64,000 nt of DNA from an uncultured Clostridia bacterium (GTDB lineage: Bacteria; Bacillota; Clostridia; Christensenellales; Aristaeellaceae): contig CAKTZR010000013.1 of assembly GCA_934636105.1 (NCBI GenBank), positions 1 through 64,000 of the forward strand, written 5' to 3'. This document shows positions 50,001-56,782 of the stretch, piece after piece (position 1 is the first letter of the stretch; every line of letters starts with the position of its first letter). The notes beneath the pieces were generated by a model. That model did not search any database. It had not been told where the DNA came from and saw only the letters and a program-made list of their open reading frames with translations. The position numbers were made by a program, and so were the translations under genes.

Positions 50001-50946
50001 GCAGATGAGCTTCTATCATCAGAAGTTCTGGAAGACGCTCGTTCCACTGTTTTTCTCCGGCGCGTTCATGGGCTTGGCGATTGCCAGCAAATGGATTGGC
50101 TGCTACGGTGCGGTCGGGCTGGCGGTGCTGTTCTTTTCCCGGTTCATCACGTTGTACAGACAGAGCATCTATGCGAAAGCGCATCGGGATGAGAACCCGG
50201 CCTTTGCGCGCGCGGCGGACAGCTTTGTGCAGAAGGGCGCGGCAACGCTCGCGGCCTGCGTGGTCTTCTTTGTGATTGTGCCGGTCGTGATTTACTGCCT
50301 GAGCTATATTCCGTATTTGAGCGCTTACGGCGAGGTGAAGCTGAACCTCAAGACGCTTGAACGCATCTGGAACGCGCAGGTGACGATGTTTGAATATCAC
50401 AAGAACCTCGTTGCGACGCACTATTTCTCCTCGCCGTGGTACGAGTGGCCGCTCATCATCAAGCCGATGTGGTATTACAGTGCGGCGTTCCCGGAGATGG
50501 GCAAGGCGAGCACGATTATGGCGTTTGGCAACCCGGCGGTCTGGTGGACGGGGTTTGTCGCCATCCTCTTTGTGCTGGGATACAGCGCCTATCGCAATGC
50601 CCTGCCGATGCTGCGCGTCACGCGCGGGCGGGACGATGAATACGACCGCGCGATGCCGATTATCGCGGTCGGTTTCCTGTCGGCCTATCTGCCGTGGGTG
50701 CTGGTCAGCCGCCTGACGTTTATCTATCACTATTTCGCCAGCGTGCCGTTTATCATTCTGGCGACGGCGCAGGGCCTGCGCTATCTGGAACGCCGAAATA
50801 AGAAGCTCAGCTGCGGCCTGACGATCGCGCTGTGCGTGGCCGCCGTGGCGCTGTTCATCGCGTTCTATCCCTATGCGTCGGGGCTGGAGGTCTCCCGCGA
50901 GTGGCTGGCGAAGATGAACTGGTTTAAGAACTGGATGTGGTATTGA
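47026..50946 (+). CDS. Giant fused glycosyltransferase: two GT-C modules plus two beta-sandwich domains
   Basis: A 1306-residue membrane protein. Residues 1-25 are an N-terminal anchor and residues 30-190 form a carbohydrate-binding-like beta sandwich (NLIANGDFSILEDG ... WFTDVSLEQV). A first multi-helix GT-C module spans about residues 220-645, with DMGCFGAWAGKMA, CDYPPAYM and MHERYILP (565-572), as in the ALG6/PIG-M/GT87-like families. After a charged cytosolic linker, a second extracytoplasmic sandwich covers about 715-850. Residues 870-1300 are a PMT-family module with the diagnostic DE pair at D878-E879 and YETTHPPLGK. Such enzymes use polyprenyl-phosphate sugars to glycosylate proteins or glycans outside the membrane. 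The fusion of two GT-C catalytic modules is unusual. It starts 21 nt after the yraN gene. Confidence 0.85.
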   Translation: MKKKPWIVVLLVLLVLAAGSFALLSGGANEAVPQTGNLIANGDFSILEDGQAAGWETGMWVTSAGASYLEAVTLADGTTAALVENAASNDARFEQTVAVRENTTYKLTARVMAEGCGEGMKGANVSFSGIYGTSRDLHDTDGQWETLTLYGRTGKGQKEVTVMARLGGYGAENTGKAWFTDVSLEQVETVPVGETVLDLATPAPSKKTDTSEPKTAKDMSIPLLIGAACVYLALAAALVRGLSGRKLNARAGLLATLLVALAIRVILAFTVEGYGVDMGCFGAWAGKMAAGGPENFYEEGYFCDYPPAYMLVLWLFGLLGRLFGLGTGSMAFQGLMKLAPIACDLALAAVCFRYAKDKLGEGMALAVSGLLALNPAFIVTSSCWGQIDSVLALLLVLMLLYAREGQWHIAIPIFALAVLAKPQAGLLAPLGVAALLKETRLGGKRGKSIGLGLLGGVAVTLAVVLPFAWGENIFTWLVDKYAATLSGYPHATLSTGNLMFLLGGNWVDESTALIGSITYGQIGFALMLLSFAAGIAVYFMGRGRSRLFLSAALTMQLLFALTTKMHERYILPALALLFFAFMETGDIRLLISGALASAASAVNIGVVLAYDYLIAPNTWLGYVLGVVQLAAAALTAYAAVRLSMGAQPMTLSERRAKAAAAPEESDEKSVCAAEKRERDELLHPQDYRLHLKKRDFAIMAALTLVYSVVAFVHLGTTKAPQTGYVSTAAGETVVLDLGENQEDFHLYYYGGISDTQFTVATSVDGVTYTEEIGAFFDRGECFKWLALREPTYNADGVVAGASGGMLALNGRYIRLTFDGAGSALWEVAAVDGNGHAIPVVSIAAEGAVEGRAADPNTLIDEQDTVPEKPTYENSMYFDEIYHARTGYEHAHSLYTYETTHPPLGKVFMSWCIDLMGMTPFAWRFAGTLTGILMIPAIYLLAMQLMKRTRWAALCALLLTADCMHFTQTRIATIDSFPVLFMMVMFLFMARWMQMSFYHQKFWKTLVPLFFSGAFMGLAIASKWIGCYGAVGLAVLFFSRFITLYRQSIYAKAHRDENPAFARAADSFVQKGAATLAACVVFFVIVPVVIYCLSYIPYLSAYGEVKLNLKTLERIWNAQVTMFEYHKNLVATHYFSSPWYEWPLIIKPMWYYSAAFPEMGKASTIMAFGNPAVWWTGFVAILFVLGYSAYRNALPMLRVTRGRDDEYDRAMPIIAVGFLSAYLPWVLVSRLTFIYHYFASVPFIILATAQGLRYLERRNKKLSCGLTIALCVAAVALFIAFYPYASGLEVSREWLAKMNWFKNWMWY

Positions 50947-50948
50947 CC

Positions 50949-51770
50949 ATGCAGAATCTTCATGCGCACAGCGTCTTTTGCGACGGCCAAAACACGCCGG
51001 AGGAGATGATTCGCGCCTGTCTGATGGCGGGCATGGATTCGGCAGGCCTGAGCATCCACAGTCCGCTTCCGTTTGCCAACGAGTGGGCGGCCAAGGCGGA
51101 GAACGTTGAACCGTTTCTGGCCGAAATGCGGCGGCTCAAGGCGAAATACGCCGGGCAGATTGCCGTATATGTGGGCGTGGAATGGGATGTGCTCAGCGAC
51201 GCAAGGTGGCTCGAACTGTTTGATTATGCCATCGGCTCGGCGCATTTTCTGCCCGTTGGCGACGACCCGGCGGCTTATCCCACCGTGGACGACAGCCCGG
51301 AGACGACGCGCCGCTTTTTAGCGGAATACTTTGACGGCGACAGCGACGCGGCGGCGGAATGCTATTTTGGCCAGCTCAAGTGCGTTGCCGACGAGACGCG
51401 TGCGCAGATTGTCGGGCATTTCGACCTGCTGACCAAGTTTGACGAGAAGGAACGCTTCTTTGATGAAACCAGCCCGCGCTATCGGGCCGCCGCGCTGGAC
51501 GCGATGGATGCGCTCGTCGCGGCGGGCAAAATCTTCGAAGTGAATACCGGGGCCATCAGCCGCGGCTGGCGGACTGCGCCGTATCCCTCCCGATGGATTT
51601 TGGAACAGCTCAAAAAGCGAAACGCCCGCATGACGATTTCTTCCGATTCGCACAGCGTTCACACTGTGGATTGCGCATTCGAGCAGGCTAAAGCGCTGCT
51701 TGAAGCTTGCGGATTTGAGGAAATCTGGGTGTTTGACACAGACACGTTTGGGCAGCAGAAAATCGAATAA
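50949..51770 (+). CDS. PHP-family histidinol-phosphatase-type phosphoesterase
   Basis: A 273-residue PHP-fold protein. NLHAHSVFCDG gives the first metal ligands, GVEWDVL and IGSAHFLP the next, and VGHFDLLTKF plus SSDSHSVH the last. Its closest style is HisK histidinol phosphatase, but no other his gene is present, so the substrate may differ. The ATG 50949 start lies 2 nt after the glycosyltransferase stop; no clear ribosome site is seen, and a GTG 12 nt upstream would overlap the previous gene. Coupled translation is likely. Confidence 0.88.
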   Translation: MQNLHAHSVFCDGQNTPEEMIRACLMAGMDSAGLSIHSPLPFANEWAAKAENVEPFLAEMRRLKAKYAGQIAVYVGVEWDVLSDARWLELFDYAIGSAHFLPVGDDPAAYPTVDDSPETTRRFLAEYFDGDSDAAAECYFGQLKCVADETRAQIVGHFDLLTKFDEKERFFDETSPRYRAAALDAMDALVAAGKIFEVNTGAISRGWRTAPYPSRWILEQLKKRNARMTISSDSHSVHTVDCAFEQAKALLEACGFEEIWVFDTDTFGQQKIE

Positions 51771-51813
51771 AAAACAGCCCCACAGTTTCGGATGAATGCC
51801 GACTGTGGGGCTG
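51769..51813 (-). terminator. Terminator of the 5-oxoproline operon
   Basis: CAGCCCCACAGT (51775-51786) pairs with ACTGTGGGGCTG (51802-51813). On the minus strand it is followed by TTTTTT, so it mainly ends the pxpA operon, while also facing the end of the convergent PHP gene. Confidence 0.88.
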
Positions 51814-51902
51814 ATTGGATATACGGGGAAAAAGTTTGATCGCGTGTGCAGAACTTTGTTTTTTCGGACTTGGACGGAAGTACAGGCGGGCTTGGCGCGA
51901 TT

Positions 51903-52658
51903 TTACAGCGCTTTCAGCGCAACGCCTTTCGCTTCCAGCGCGGCACGAATCTTCTGCACAAAGAGCAGCGCTTTTTCGCCGTCGCCATGAACGCAGATGG
52001 AATCCGCGCGGAGGGGAACGTCCGTGCCGTCCACGGCGGTGACAACGCCCTCGGTGACCATGCGCACGACGCGCTCGATGGCCTGCGTTTCATCGGTAAT
52101 CATGGCGCCGGGCTTGCTTCTGGGGACGAGCGTGCCGTCGGGCTGATAGCCGCGGTCAGCGAAAACCTCGCTGGCGGCGCGCAGCCCGGCTTTTTCGGCG
52201 GCCAGCAGCATTTCGCTTCCGCTGAGCGCCAGAAGGGTGAGGTGATCATCCACCTCGCAGATGCCCTCGACGATGGCGCGCGCCAGCTTTTCGTCCTTCG
52301 CCGCCATGTTGTAAAGCGCGCCGTGCGGCTTGACGTGGTGCATCTGCACGCCTGCGGCGCGGCAGAAGGCTTCCAGCGCGCCGAGCTGATACTGGATATA
52401 CGCTTTCGCTTCGGCGGGAGAAACGTTCATGCTGCGGCGGCCAAAGCCCATCAGATCCGGAAAGCCGGGATGCGCGCCGACATGCACGCCCGCTTCGCGG
52501 CAGCGCGCGACGGTTTTCGCCATCACGAGCGGATCGCCCGCGTGATAGCCGCAGGCGACGTTGGCGGAGGTAATCAGCGGGATGACAGCTTCATCCATGC
52601 CGATGGTATACGCGCCGAAGCTCTCGCCGAGGTCACAGTTCAAGTCAACAGAAATCAT
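51903..52658 (-). CDS. pxpA: 5-oxoprolinase subunit A (LamB/YcsF family)
   Basis: A 251-residue LamB/YcsF protein: VDLNCDLGESFGAY, ITSANVACGYHAGDP, VGAHPGFPDLMGFGRR and HHVKPHGALYN are nearly invariant in the family. With PxpB and PxpC it forms the prokaryotic ATP-dependent 5-oxoprolinase that opens 5-oxo-L-proline to L-glutamate. The start has GGAGG 8 nt upstream, next to the repeat element. It is the last gene of a five-gene minus-strand operon. Confidence 0.96.
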   Translation of the reverse strand: MISVDLNCDLGESFGAYTIGMDEAVIPLITSANVACGYHAGDPLVMAKTVARCREAGVHVGAHPGFPDLMGFGRRSMNVSPAEAKAYIQYQLGALEAFCRAAGVQMHHVKPHGALYNMAAKDEKLARAIVEGICEVDDHLTLLALSGSEMLLAAEKAGLRAASEVFADRGYQPDGTLVPRSKPGAMITDETQAIERVVRMVTEGVVTAVDGTDVPLRADSICVHGDGEKALLFVQKIRAALEAKGVALKAL

Positions 52659-52671
52659 AAGCCTACCTCCT

Positions 52672-52816
52672 TGGGGAACGATTGAGGCTCTGCCTCAAAC
52701 TCCGGTCGGGAACTGAGTTCCCGACACCTTCCACCTACCGCTTCGCGGTATGCCGCGAAGCGAAGATGGGAGTCTGAGGGATGAAATCCCTCAGGCAGGT
52801 TTGGGCGGCAGCCCAA
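52672..52816. repeat. Paired-hairpin intergenic element, copy 4 (composite)
   Basis: Five stems lie in the spacer upstream of pxpA: TTGAGGC/GCCTCAA (52682-52698), GTCGGGAACT/AGTTCCCGAC (52705-52725), CGCTTCGCGG/CCGCGAAGCG (52739-52762), GTCTGAGGGAT/ATCCCTCAGGC (52772-52796) and TTGGGC/GCCCAA (52801-52816). Read on the minus strand the element ends in CCCCAAGGAGG, the ribosome site of pxpA. Stems match copies 1-3 with compensating changes. Confidence 0.85.
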
Positions 52817-52828
52817 CGTCTTCTTTTT

Positions 52829-53626
52829 TTACAGCTTCAGGACGGCGTTTTTTACGTCCGTGATGAACATGTGCCCCGGCGCATGCGTGATGACAAACGG
52901 CGGCTTGGAGTGCATGACGACCGCCTGCGGGGTCACGCCGCAGGGCCAGAAGACTGGCACTTCACCGTCGCGAATCGTCACCGCGTCGCCGTAATCCGGA
53001 TGCGTGAGATCATGAATGCCGATGACTTCCGGATAGCCGATTTGAATCGGCATGCCGTGAACGCGCGGCATCTGTGCCGTGATGGCGACGGCGGCCGGAA
53101 CGAGCGCGTGCGGAATCGGGCGCATGCTCACGACCATGTTGCCGGAAAACACACCCGCGGGCGCGCAGGGGATGTTCGTGTTGTACATCGGCACGTTCAC
53201 GCCTTCTTCAATCTGGCGGACGGGCACGCCCGCTTCCAGCAGCGCGCTTTCAAACGAGAAGCTGCACCCGATCAAAAAGCTGACCAGCTCGCGGCGCGGG
53301 TCGTCAAAAAACGCCGATACGTCCGTGTATTCGCCCGTCATTACGCCGTTTTCGTAGACGCGGTATTTCGGAATATCGCGCGCAATATCGCTCCCTTCGC
53401 CGAAAACGGGGAAGGTGCGGCTGCCCGCGTCCGCGACTTCCAGCAGCGGACAGGACTTCGGGTTGCGCTGGCAGAACAGCAGAAAATCCCACGCCAGCTC
53501 CTTGGGCAGCACGACGAGGTTGCCCTGCGCATAGCCGTCGCACATGCCGGTGGTCGGCGTGGTGATCTGGCCTTCGCGGATGAGGGCGCGCACAGCCTTC
53601 GGGCTGGCGGATGCGTAATCAGTCAT
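52829..53626 (-). CDS. DUF1445/YcsI family protein, N-terminal half of D-glutamate cyclase
   Basis: A 265-residue protein of the YcsI/DUF1445 family, often named putative hydro-lyase. Conserved phrases include GYAQGNLVVLPKELAWDFLLFCQRNPKSCPLLEV, FLIGCSFSFESALLEAGVPVRQ and NIPCAPAGVFSGNMVVSMRP. In animal mitochondria the same domain is the N-terminal part of DGLUCY, which converts D-glutamate to 5-oxo-D-proline. Here its C-terminal partner domain is a separate gene at the head of the operon. It overlaps pxpC by 8 nt. Hydro-lyase activity is only a historical label. Confidence 0.9.
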   Translation of the reverse strand: MTDYASASPKAVRALIREGQITTPTTGMCDGYAQGNLVVLPKELAWDFLLFCQRNPKSCPLLEVADAGSRTFPVFGEGSDIARDIPKYRVYENGVMTGEYTDVSAFFDDPRRELVSFLIGCSFSFESALLEAGVPVRQIEEGVNVPMYNTNIPCAPAGVFSGNMVVSMRPIPHALVPAAVAITAQMPRVHGMPIQIGYPEVIGIHDLTHPDYGDAVTIRDGEVPVFWPCGVTPQAVVMHSKPPFVITHAPGHMFITDVKNAVLKL

Positions 53627-54626
53627 GGTCGATCTCCTCCTTGAGATAAGCCCATTTGTCTTTTTCCTTCTTGCAGGCGGCTGCTCCCTCCTCCACGGTC
53701 ACGACGCGGAAGCCGACGAGCTGGCCGGGGCGAACCTGTGCCAGCGCCGGAATATCGCACGGGATGACCGTCGCGATTTTGGCATAGCCGCCCGTGCTCT
53801 GGTGGTCGGCAAGCATCACAATTGGCTGGCCGTTTGCGGAAATCTGCACCGAACCTTCTACAATGCCGTCCGAGAGGATATCCACGCCCGCCTTGGCCTC
53901 AATCGCCGCGCCGCTGAGCTTGGCGGCCATGCGGTTGGAATCCTGCGTGACGGTGTAGAGCGCGGATTTGAAATCAAACAGACCTTTTTCGGTGAACAGG
54001 TCATCCTGCGGGCCGAGCACGACGCGCAGCAGAGGGAACTTCTGCGCGCCGATGAAGCCGTGCGGAGTCAGCGTGGTCAGCGCCCAATCTTCCAGACTGG
54101 CGGCCTGCACGCGCTTTTGGAGCGGCACAAAGCGCTCCTGCGGGAGCTCAAACGCGCGAAGAACGGGCAGAACGTCGCCAGCTTGGAGTGCGCGGCCGTT
54201 TAACCCGCCGATGCGGCATTTGAGATCGGTGGAGCGGCTGCCAAGCACGGGGCGAATATCAAATCCGCCGAACACGGCCAGATAGCCGCGCAGGCCGGAA
54301 GCGAGCATGCCGATTTCCAGCGTGTCTCCGGGGGCGAGCAGAATCGGTTCGAACATGTTAACAGCGTTTCCGTTGACCTTCGGCTGACTTTCGCCGCCTG
54401 TCAGCGCGATGAGCGTATAATCCTCTGCGCGGAGGGTCGGCCCGGCCAGCGTGTATTCCAGCCCCGCCATGTGCGGACAGTCGCCGTTGCCGCAGAGCAG
54501 ATTTGCCAGCGCCAGCGCGTATTTGTCGCATGCGCCGCATTCGGGGTAGCCCTCCGCCTGATGGCCGAAGCGGCCAAAATCCTGAACGGTGGTCAACGGG
54601 CCGGACGAAACGATTTTAAGCGCCAT
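53619..54626 (-). CDS. pxpC: 5-oxoprolinase subunit C (biotin-dependent carboxyltransferase-like, KipA type)
   Basis: A 335-residue protein: IVSSGPLTTVQDFGRFGHQAEGYPECGACDKYALALANLL, then ITLIALTGGESQP-like segments, RVVLGPQDDLFTEKG and ILSDGIVEGSVQISANGQPIVMLADHQSTGGYAKIATV, all typical of KipA/PxpC. ATG 54626 is chosen because GGAGG is 9 nt upstream and it begins at the conserved MALKIVSSGP; the frame is open 36 codons further, into pxpB, without a better start. It overlaps both neighbours, so the pxpB-pxpC-YcsI genes are translationally coupled. Confidence 0.95.
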   Translation of the reverse strand: MALKIVSSGPLTTVQDFGRFGHQAEGYPECGACDKYALALANLLCGNGDCPHMAGLEYTLAGPTLRAEDYTLIALTGGESQPKVNGNAVNMFEPILLAPGDTLEIGMLASGLRGYLAVFGGFDIRPVLGSRSTDLKCRIGGLNGRALQAGDVLPVLRAFELPQERFVPLQKRVQAASLEDWALTTLTPHGFIGAQKFPLLRVVLGPQDDLFTEKGLFDFKSALYTVTQDSNRMAAKLSGAAIEAKAGVDILSDGIVEGSVQISANGQPIVMLADHQSTGGYAKIATVIPCDIPALAQVRPGQLVGFRVVTVEEGAAACKKEKDKWAYLKEEIDHD

Positions 54627-55308
54627 GGCGTTTTGCCTCCTCGTCTCTGCGAATGCGCGCAAATTCGGCTTCATTGATGGGCACAAACCGGATGCGGTCG
54701 CCCGCCGCATAGGGCAGAGATTCGCCCGGCGCAAAGAGCGTCAGCGGCGTTCGGCCGATGAGCTGCCAGCCGCCGGGGGATTCCATCGGATAAATGCCCG
54801 TCTGCTTGCCGCCGATGCCTACGCTGCCCGCCGGAATTTTGGTGCGCGGGGTGGGCAGGCGCGGCGTGTGCAGCCGCTCATCCAGCCCGCCCAAATACGG
54901 GAACCCCGGCAGAAAGCCAAGCATATAGATGCGGTAGGGCCGGGCGGTGTGCAGCGCGATGACCTCCTGCTCGCTTAGGCCCGCGTGCTGGGCGACGAAG
55001 GGCAGATCCTCGCCGTAGGCCCCGCCGTAACAGACGGGAATTTCGACGATCCGGCCCGACTGCACCGTGGACGCGGAAAACGTCTTTTCCAGCCTGCGCA
55101 GCGCTTCGCAGAGCGCGGCATAATCGGTTAAAAACGGATCGTATTTGACGAGCAGCGAAGCATAAGCGGGAATGGTTTCCTCCACGCCGCTGATGTGCGC
55201 GGCGGCAATCGCTTCCCGGAGTGCGGCAACCTGTGCGCCGGTCTGTTCGGAAATGGAGTCGCCGAGCACGGCCAGAACGCCGCTCACGCCGACGGGGCGC
55301 AAATCCAT
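54616..55308 (-). CDS. pxpB: 5-oxoprolinase subunit B (KipI type)
   Basis: A 230-residue KipI-family protein: SVQYD-type SLLVKYDPF, RIVEIPVCYGGAYGEDLPFVAQHAGLS, YMLGFLPGFPYLGGL and GSVGIGGKQTGIYPMESPGGWQLIGRTPL are diagnostic. PxpB couples with PxpC to carry out the ATP-dependent opening of 5-oxoproline with PxpA. In Bacilli KipI also inhibits a sporulation kinase, but the operon here points to metabolism. The start ATG 55308 is preceded by an AAAGGACG ribosome site. Confidence 0.95.
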   Translation of the reverse strand: MDLRPVGVSGVLAVLGDSISEQTGAQVAALREAIAAAHISGVEETIPAYASLLVKYDPFLTDYAALCEALRRLEKTFSASTVQSGRIVEIPVCYGGAYGEDLPFVAQHAGLSEQEVIALHTARPYRIYMLGFLPGFPYLGGLDERLHTPRLPTPRTKIPAGSVGIGGKQTGIYPMESPGGWQLIGRTPLTLFAPGESLPYAAGDRIRFVPINEAEFARIRRDEEAKRHGA

Positions 55309-55338
55309 AGTGTCACGTCCTTTGTATCACCTTTTATG

Positions 55339-55358
55339 CCTCCCCTTGCGAGGGGAGG
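55339..55358. repeat. Short palindrome between the DUF4392 gene and pxpB
   Basis: CCTCCCCT (55339-55346) pairs with AGGGGAGG (55351-55358) around TGCG. It is followed by a GC-rich stretch with CCGTCACGGCGGCGG. It looks like another dispersed intergenic repeat, but no second copy occurs in the window. Confidence 0.5.
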
Positions 55359-55382
55359 GGAACCGTCACGGCGGCGGAAGGG

Positions 55383-56447
55383 TTATTCAAAAAAGTGCTT
55401 TTCCAGAACCGGGCCGAACCAGCGATCGGAATTATGCGAATAGCGAAGCGCATAGTCGGTGCATTGGCGCATCAGACTGAGGATGGAAACATTCATTTTC
55501 AAATTGAAACCGTCGATACCGGGCAGCAGCGAACCGGTCATGTCAATCATGCCGCTGCGGGCCGCCGCACGCATGACTTCGGCTTCCATTTCCTCCGTGT
55601 GGAGAATGTCAATGTTGCGCAGCAGATACGCCAGCGCGGCCATCAGGCCGTAGCAGCCCCAATCCGAGCAGGTCGCGGTGATGATGCTGTCCGTCGTGGT
55701 CGCGGCGAGAATGCCGCCCTTGCAGCCGCAGCTGCATTCGCCGTGCGCGGTGAAGGGAACGAAGGAGCGGATGTGATCGGCGATTTTGCCCATGCCGATT
55801 TCGTTGCCCAAATCGCCGATAGCCACGCTCGGCACGCCCAGCGCGCGAAGCTTGTTCCAAAGCGCGTCGGTTTTGGCTTCCAAAACGGAGACGTCCATGC
55901 CGCCCGCGTTGTGGTAAACACCCACGTCGTTCGCGCCCGGCGCTTCGATGGAGACGACCGCGGCGGGTTTGCCCTGCGCCAAAATGGCGTCGGCCGCAGC
56001 GTCGGCGTGGCTCATGTCCTTGGTGAAGCTCACCACGCCCATGCTCATCGGCAGTTCGCGCACGGTGGCGATATCTTCGTAGATGTGCAGGCCGACGACG
56101 GCGGCGCAGTTCTTGACGGCCTGTACGCTGTCCACCGGGCAGATGATGACAGGCTTTGCGTCGAAGGCCAGCACGAGCGCGCGGGCCAGCAGCATGGAGG
56201 AAACCATGCCGTCCATCTCCGGCACCTTGTGCGGCAGAAGCACAAAGCCCGTCAGAATGTATACCAGATCGCCGGGTTTCACGGCGTCCACGAGCGTCTG
56301 CGCGGCGTGCATGGTCAGCGGTTCGCCCGTGGCCTCGCGGCTTCCGGCATAGAGGATGCGGCATACGCCGTAGCCCCGCGGATCGAGGTTCATCAGTGCA
56401 TCCAGATTTTCGCCCACATTTCTTTTTTCCAGTTCATCGCGGTTCAT
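55383..56447 (-). CDS. DUF4392 protein, C-terminal half of D-glutamate cyclase
   Basis: A 354-residue protein matching the DUF4392 (GLUCM-like C-terminal) domain: YILTGFVLLPHKVPEMDGMVSSMLLARAL, PVIICPVD, VVSIEAPGANDVGVYHNAGGMDVS, GVPSVAIGDLGNEIGMGKI and SDWGCYGLMAALA. In mammalian DGLUCY this domain is fused to the DUF1445 domain. ATG 56447 has AGGTGG 7 nt upstream; an upstream 23-codon extension is rejected. It is the first gene of the operon, directly downstream of a consensus promoter, and is followed by pxpB 74 nt later. Confidence 0.88.
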   Translation of the reverse strand: MNRDELEKRNVGENLDALMNLDPRGYGVCRILYAGSREATGEPLTMHAAQTLVDAVKPGDLVYILTGFVLLPHKVPEMDGMVSSMLLARALVLAFDAKPVIICPVDSVQAVKNCAAVVGLHIYEDIATVRELPMSMGVVSFTKDMSHADAAADAILAQGKPAAVVSIEAPGANDVGVYHNAGGMDVSVLEAKTDALWNKLRALGVPSVAIGDLGNEIGMGKIADHIRSFVPFTAHGECSCGCKGGILAATTTDSIITATCSDWGCYGLMAALAYLLRNIDILHTEEMEAEVMRAAARSGMIDMTGSLLPGIDGFNLKMNVSILSLMRQCTDYALRYSHNSDRWFGPVLEKHFFE

Positions 56448-56487
56448 AGCGTATCCACCTTTCGCGTTATCGTGCATGATCGGACTC

Positions 56488-56516
56488 ATTATACATGCAC
56501 GAAATGGAAAAATCAA
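56488..56516 (-). promoter_or_regulatory. Promoter of the D-glutamate/5-oxoproline operon
   Basis: On the minus strand TTGATT (56516-56511) and a perfect TATAAT (56493-56488) are spaced 17 bp, about 40 nt before the first gene. Confidence 0.85.
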
Positions 56517-56588
56517 GCGAAACGGGACGATATTTTGAATTGAACGTTAATCGGACTGTCAAAACGAAGAAAAGAAAGGAAAACAGAG

Positions 56589-56617
56589 AAAAAACGCCGC
56601 CCAGAGATAGGACGGCG
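56589..56617 (-). terminator. Terminator of the M18 aminopeptidase unit
   Basis: On the minus strand CGCCGTCC (56617-56610) pairs with GGGCGGCG (56602-56595, one U-G pair), followed by TTTTTT. On the plus strand the stem has a mismatch and no T run, so it works for the minus strand. Confidence 0.8.
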
Positions 56618-56650
56618 CGCGAATGGATAGAATAAAACGGGGGTGAAAGT

Positions 56651-56782
56651 ATGCTGCTTGGTTTTGCCGTTGGCCTGGGGCTCGCGGCGATTATTCTTCT
56701 GGCCCTTGCGCTCTGCCGCATTTCCGCACGAGCGGAACGGACGGCGCAGCGTATGGAACAGGAGAAGCGTCAGGAGAGCTGA
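56651..56782 (+). CDS. Possible 43-residue membrane microprotein
   Basis: A short frame opens at ATG 56651 with GGGTGA (part of the SD consensus GGAGGTGA) 4 nt upstream. It encodes one hydrophobic helix (LLGFAVGLGLAAIILLALAL) followed by a charged tail with four Arg, three Glu and two Gln-rich turns, ending at TGA 56780-56782. Its end overlaps the convergent M18 gene by 13 nt. The composition and ribosome site favour a real gene, but no clear promoter was found and the minus-strand terminator lies upstream, so the region is also transcribed antisense. Function is unknown. Confidence 0.4.
   Translation: MLLGFAVGLGLAAIILLALALCRISARAERTAQRMEQEKRQES

Noticed and set aside
46603..50730. A 1375-codon minus-strand open frame opposite the giant glycosyltransferase
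   Set aside because: The product is an Arg/His/Gln-rich shadow translation, while the plus strand gives a clear GT-C protein with membrane helices and catalytic motifs.
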